From positions 1,674,001 through 1,738,000 of the forward strand of contig JASGIS010000001.1 in NCBI GenBank assembly GCA_047601745.1: DNA of 64,000 nucleotides. Reading direction: 5' to 3'. Positions 61,589-64,000 of the stretch are shown here, piece after piece; the first letter of the stretch is position 1, and the number at the start of each line of letters is the position of its first letter. The stretch is from JAKPAM01 sp047601745. GTDB lineage: Bacteria; Pseudomonadota; Gammaproteobacteria; Burkholderiales; Burkholderiaceae_E. The notes below the pieces were generated by a model. That model was not told the origin of the DNA. It made no database searches and saw nothing but the letters and a program-made list of their open reading frames with translations. The position numbers and the translations under genes were made by a program.

Positions 61589-62206
61589 ATGCAGGCCATC
61601 CCCGCCGTGTCTACGTCGACTCCGCCCTCGAATCGTCCTCTCATCGTCGGCATCGGCGGTACGACCCGCGTCGGCTCCACGTCCGAACGCGCGCTGGCCG
61701 TCGCGCTCGATCGCGCGATTCGGCTCGGCTGCGAAGTGCTCGCCTTCGGTGCGGGCCAGATGCCGATCGAACCCTATGATCCGAGCCGCGTCGAGCGCAG
61801 TCCGCAGGCCGTCGCGCTGGTCGACGCGCTGCGACGCGCCGACGGCGTGATCATCGCGACGCCCGCGTACCACGGCGGCATCTCGGGGCTGGTCAAGAAC
61901 ACGATCGATTTCGTCGAGGACATGCGCGACGACCCGGCCCCTTATTTCGAGGGGCGCGCGGTCGGCTGCATCGTCTGCGCCGAGGGCGCGCAGGCGATGG
62001 GCACGACGCTGTCGGCTCTGCGGGGGGTCGTGCACGCGCTGCGCGGCTGGCCGACGCCCTACGGCGCGACGCTGCAGTCGTCGTCCGATCCGTTCGGCGT
62101 GCGCAGCGGCACGCCGGACCCGATGGCGCTGCGCGCCTGCGAGATGGTGGCCGAAGAGGTCTGCCGGTTCGCGCAGATGACGGTGGCGACGCGCGCGGCC
62201 GGCTGA
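61589..62206 (+). CDS. NAD(P)H-dependent FMN reductase (flavodoxin-like)
   Basis: A flavodoxin-fold reductase of about 205 residues. The FMN phosphate loop is GIGGTTRVGSTSERALAVAL and the isoalloxazine loop TPAYHGGISGLVKNTIDF, as in SsuE/MsuE-type reductases. It has two possible ATG starts, 61553 and 61589; neither has a strong ribosome site, and I give the shorter. It is divergent from an LLM monooxygenase gene, and the pair is the classic two-component arrangement in which the reductase supplies FMNH2. The C-terminus overlaps no other gene. Confidence 0.85.
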   Translation: MQAIPAVSTSTPPSNRPLIVGIGGTTRVGSTSERALAVALDRAIRLGCEVLAFGAGQMPIEPYDPSRVERSPQAVALVDALRRADGVIIATPAYHGGISGLVKNTIDFVEDMRDDPAPYFEGRAVGCIVCAEGAQAMGTTLSALRGVVHALRGWPTPYGATLQSSSDPFGVRSGTPDPMALRACEMVAEEVCRFAQMTVATRAAG

Positions 62207-62243
62207 GCGCGGCGGCGCGGCGCCTGCCGCATGGGGTGCGGCC

Positions 62244-63893
62244 TCAGCCCGCGCCGATGCCTTCGTACAGCGACAGATAGGCGCGCGCCGGGGCTTCCCA
62301 CGACACGTCGGCGCGCATGCCGGCCTGCTGCAGCGCGGCCCAGCGCGCCGGTGACGCGAACGCGTCGATCGCGCGGTGCACCGCTTCGGCCAGCGCCTCG
62401 GGGCTCGCGTCGTCGAACGTGAAGCCGTTGGCCGGCCGGCCGGTCGTGGCGGCGTCGCGCTCGTCGGACACGGTGTCGGCCAGTCCGCCGACTTTGCGCA
62501 CGATCGGCACCGAGCCGTAGCGCAGGCCGTACAGTTGCGTCAGCCCGCACGGCTCGAAGCGAGACGGCACGACGATCGCGTCGGCGCCGGCGAAGATCCG
62601 GTGCGCGAGCGGCTCGTCGAAGCCGCTGGCCAGCGCGACCTGATCGGGCGCGGCCTGCGCCAGCGCGCGAAAGCCGTGTTCGAGCGCCGGATCGCCGGCG
62701 CCGAGCACGATGATCCGCACGCCGCGCGCCAGCAGGCCGGGCGCGGCGCTCAGCAGCAGATCGAGCCCCTTCTGCTCGCTGAGCCGGCTGACGACGGCCA
62801 GCAGCGGCGCGGCCGGCGCGGCCGGCACCGGGCTGCCACGCCGGCGGGCGTCGCCGCTCGCGCCCCGGCTGTCACCCGTGCCATCGCCCCCGCTGTCGCT
62901 CCGGCTATTGCTCCTGCCATCGTCCCCGCTGTCGCTCCGGCTCGCCGCGCCGCGCCCGTTCAGGCCGAACTCGTCGAGCAGCGCCTGCCGGCAGCGTGCC
63001 TTGCCGGCCGGGTCGGCCGCCGAGTAATGGGCGTACGGCGCGGCCAGCGCCGGGTCGCGCGACGGATCCCACTCGTCGGTGTCGGTGCCGTTCAGGATGC
63101 CGCGAAGGCGGCTCGCGCGGGCGCGGATCAGGCCGTCGAGCCCGTGTCCGAACGCCGGCGTGGCGATCTCGCGCGCATAGGTCGGGCTGACGGTCGTGAT
63201 GCGGTCCGCGCACAGCAGCGCGGCCTTCATGAACGACAACTTGCCGTGGAACTCGATGCCCTCGACGTCGAGCCAGTCGGCCGGTAGGCCCAGCGCGCCG
63301 GCCTTGTCCATCGGGAACAGGCCCTGGAACGCCAGGTTGTGGATCGTGAACACCGTGCGCCGGCGCAGCGTCGGGTGCCGGCTCAGGTAGAACGGCGCCA
63401 GCGCCGCGTGCCAGTCGTGCGCGTGCAGGACCTCGGGCGACCAGCCGGGCAGCAGTTCGCCGCTGGCGATCCGAGCGCCGACCCAGGCCAGCAACGCGAA
63501 GCGCTCGGCGTTGTCGGCCCAGCCCGCGCCCTGGTCGTCGACATACGGATTGCCGTCGCGCGCGAAGCACCACGGCGCGTCGATTGCGATGACGGGCAGG
63601 TCGCTCGCCGGGCTGCGGCCGGGTATGCGGCCGGCCAGCAGCGCGACCCGCGCGGCGCCGAACACCGGCCCGAACGGCGTGCCGACCGGTTCGACCGGAC
63701 CGAGCCGGGCCAGCTCGCGCAGCACGGCCGGGTAGCCGGGCAGCAGCAGCCGCGCGTCGGCTCCCAGCCGGTTCTGCGCGGCGGGCAGCGCGCCGGCGAC
63801 GTCGGCCAGGCCGCCGGTCTTGATCAGCGGATGGGCTTCGGCGGCGACGTGCAGGATGCGCATTGGTCGCGCCGGTACGGCGGCACGCGTCAT
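62244..63893 (-). CDS. glgA: Glycogen synthase (ADP-glucose)
   Basis: A GT5-family synthase of 549 residues. It has MRILHVAAEAHPLIKTGGLADVAGALP with the KTGGL ADP-glucose site, VLHAHDWHAAL, TIHNLAFQGLFP, and the C-terminal donor domain with SRLSEQKGLDLLLSA and VPSRFEPCGLTQLYGLRYG. The ATG at 63893 overlaps the glgC stop (TGATG), which supports coupling; an internal ATG at 63863 matches the usual start. A linker between the two Rossmann domains is expanded by a Ser/Asp/Gly-rich repeat of about 40 residues. It extends alpha-1,4-glucan chains from ADP-glucose supplied by GlgC. Confidence 0.93.
   Translation of the reverse strand: MTRAAVPARPMRILHVAAEAHPLIKTGGLADVAGALPAAQNRLGADARLLLPGYPAVLRELARLGPVEPVGTPFGPVFGAARVALLAGRIPGRSPASDLPVIAIDAPWCFARDGNPYVDDQGAGWADNAERFALLAWVGARIASGELLPGWSPEVLHAHDWHAALAPFYLSRHPTLRRRTVFTIHNLAFQGLFPMDKAGALGLPADWLDVEGIEFHGKLSFMKAALLCADRITTVSPTYAREIATPAFGHGLDGLIRARASRLRGILNGTDTDEWDPSRDPALAAPYAHYSAADPAGKARCRQALLDEFGLNGRGAASRSDSGDDGRSNSRSDSGGDGTGDSRGASGDARRRGSPVPAAPAAPLLAVVSRLSEQKGLDLLLSAAPGLLARGVRIIVLGAGDPALEHGFRALAQAAPDQVALASGFDEPLAHRIFAGADAIVVPSRFEPCGLTQLYGLRYGSVPIVRKVGGLADTVSDERDAATTGRPANGFTFDDASPEALAEAVHRAIDAFASPARWAALQQAGMRADVSWEAPARAYLSLYEGIGAG
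62880..62942. repeat. In-frame direct repeat inside glgA
   Basis: Two 27-bp copies differing at one base (62880-62906 and 62916-62942, 36 bp apart) lie in a wider low-complexity tract from about 62839. On the coding strand they encode RSDSGDDGR and RSDSGGDGT in the linker between the synthase domains. Confidence 0.8.
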
Positions 63894-64000
63894 CACCGGC
63901 CGTCTTGCGACGGGTCGAGCCGCGCGAGCATCTGGCGGGTGACCAGCGTGATGCCGCGTTCGGTGCGGCTGAAGCGCTGCGCGTCGAGTTCGTGGTTGTC
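63893..64000 (-). CDS. glgC: Glucose-1-phosphate adenylyltransferase, C-terminal end only
   Basis: The visible 35 codons, running off the right edge, end with RFSRTERGITLVTRQMLARL before a TGA at 63893-63895. This matches the C-terminus of GlgC (in E. coli GIVLVTREMLRKL). The enzyme makes ADP-glucose for glycogen synthesis. Its stop overlaps the glgA start (TGATG), so the two genes are translationally coupled. Confidence 0.8.
   Translation of the reverse strand, partial: DNHELDAQRFSRTERGITLVTRQMLARLDPSQDGR

Overview
The window is about 64 kb of GC-rich chromosomal DNA with dense, mostly short-gapped operons. Gene content points to a betaproteobacterium, most likely Burkholderiales: catechol ortho-cleavage genes with a LysR regulator, many acyl-CoA and CoA-transferase genes, complete Dpp-like and Liv-like ABC systems, class II fumarase, TrxC and a glgC-glgA pair. 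This lineage call is inferred from gene content, not from a marker tree. There is one tRNA, no rRNA, no CRISPR array, and I saw no transposase or phage gene.

Layout. 1-1.4 kb: the end of an unrecognised gene, a macrodomain protein and a GFA-family zinc protein. 1.6-3.1 kb: a sulfide/persulfide module, with a BigR/SqrR-type ArsR repressor, a DUF2892 membrane protein and a divergent persulfide-dioxygenase-like hydrolase around an AT-rich double-dyad operator. 3.1-7.7 kb: a polysaccharide deacetylase, a SufB/D-like remnant, a small membrane protein and a PimC/PimD-like acyl-CoA dehydrogenase pair. 7.7-14.4 kb: a catechol operon in the order catB-catA-GTPase-GTPase-catC, divergent from a LysR gene, with a BenM/CatM-type box between. 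Two dynamin-like GTPases sit inside the operon, the first starting 1 nt after the catA stop. I regard this as the most unusual arrangement in the window.

14.4-16.7 kb: an old yellow enzyme, thioredoxin 2 and a small KGG-like protein, ending in a perfect 24-bp hairpin. 16.8-32.4 kb: a large catabolic cluster with an acyl-CoA carboxylase beta chain, a lone biotin carrier protein, two paralogous GntR regulators with related operators, a fused two-domain CoA transferase, a five-gene Dpp-like ABC importer and a 1148-residue single-chain acyl-CoA carboxylase. Together they read as import, CoA activation and carboxylation of an organic acid or amide whose identity cannot be read from the sequence. 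32.5-38.3 kb: a TetR regulator, a second persulfide-dioxygenase-like hydrolase, a rhomboid protease, a carboxymuconolactone-decarboxylase-like/thioesterase pair, a SMI1/KNR4 protein and an HDOD-GAF protein. 38.5-44.3 kb: an orphan histidine kinase and a complete Liv-type ABC importer. 44.4-49.6 kb: aldo/keto reductase, fumC, recQ and a membrane-anchored cytochrome c.

49.7-53.6 kb: tRNA-Arg(CCG) with its terminator, a small HTH-like protein, an enoyl-CoA hydratase and a KefB/YbaL-type antiporter. 53.8-60.2 kb: nikR overlaps a ModE-like regulator, followed by modBAC, an aldehyde dehydrogenase, an alpha/beta hydrolase and a 3'-5' exonuclease. 60.2-64 kb: an LLM flavin monooxygenase divergent from an FMN reductase, then glgA and the end of glgC.

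Short tandem repeats recur, both between genes (7-bp, 11-bp and 21-bp units) and in frame inside proteins (the LysR regulator, the CoA transferase and GlgA).
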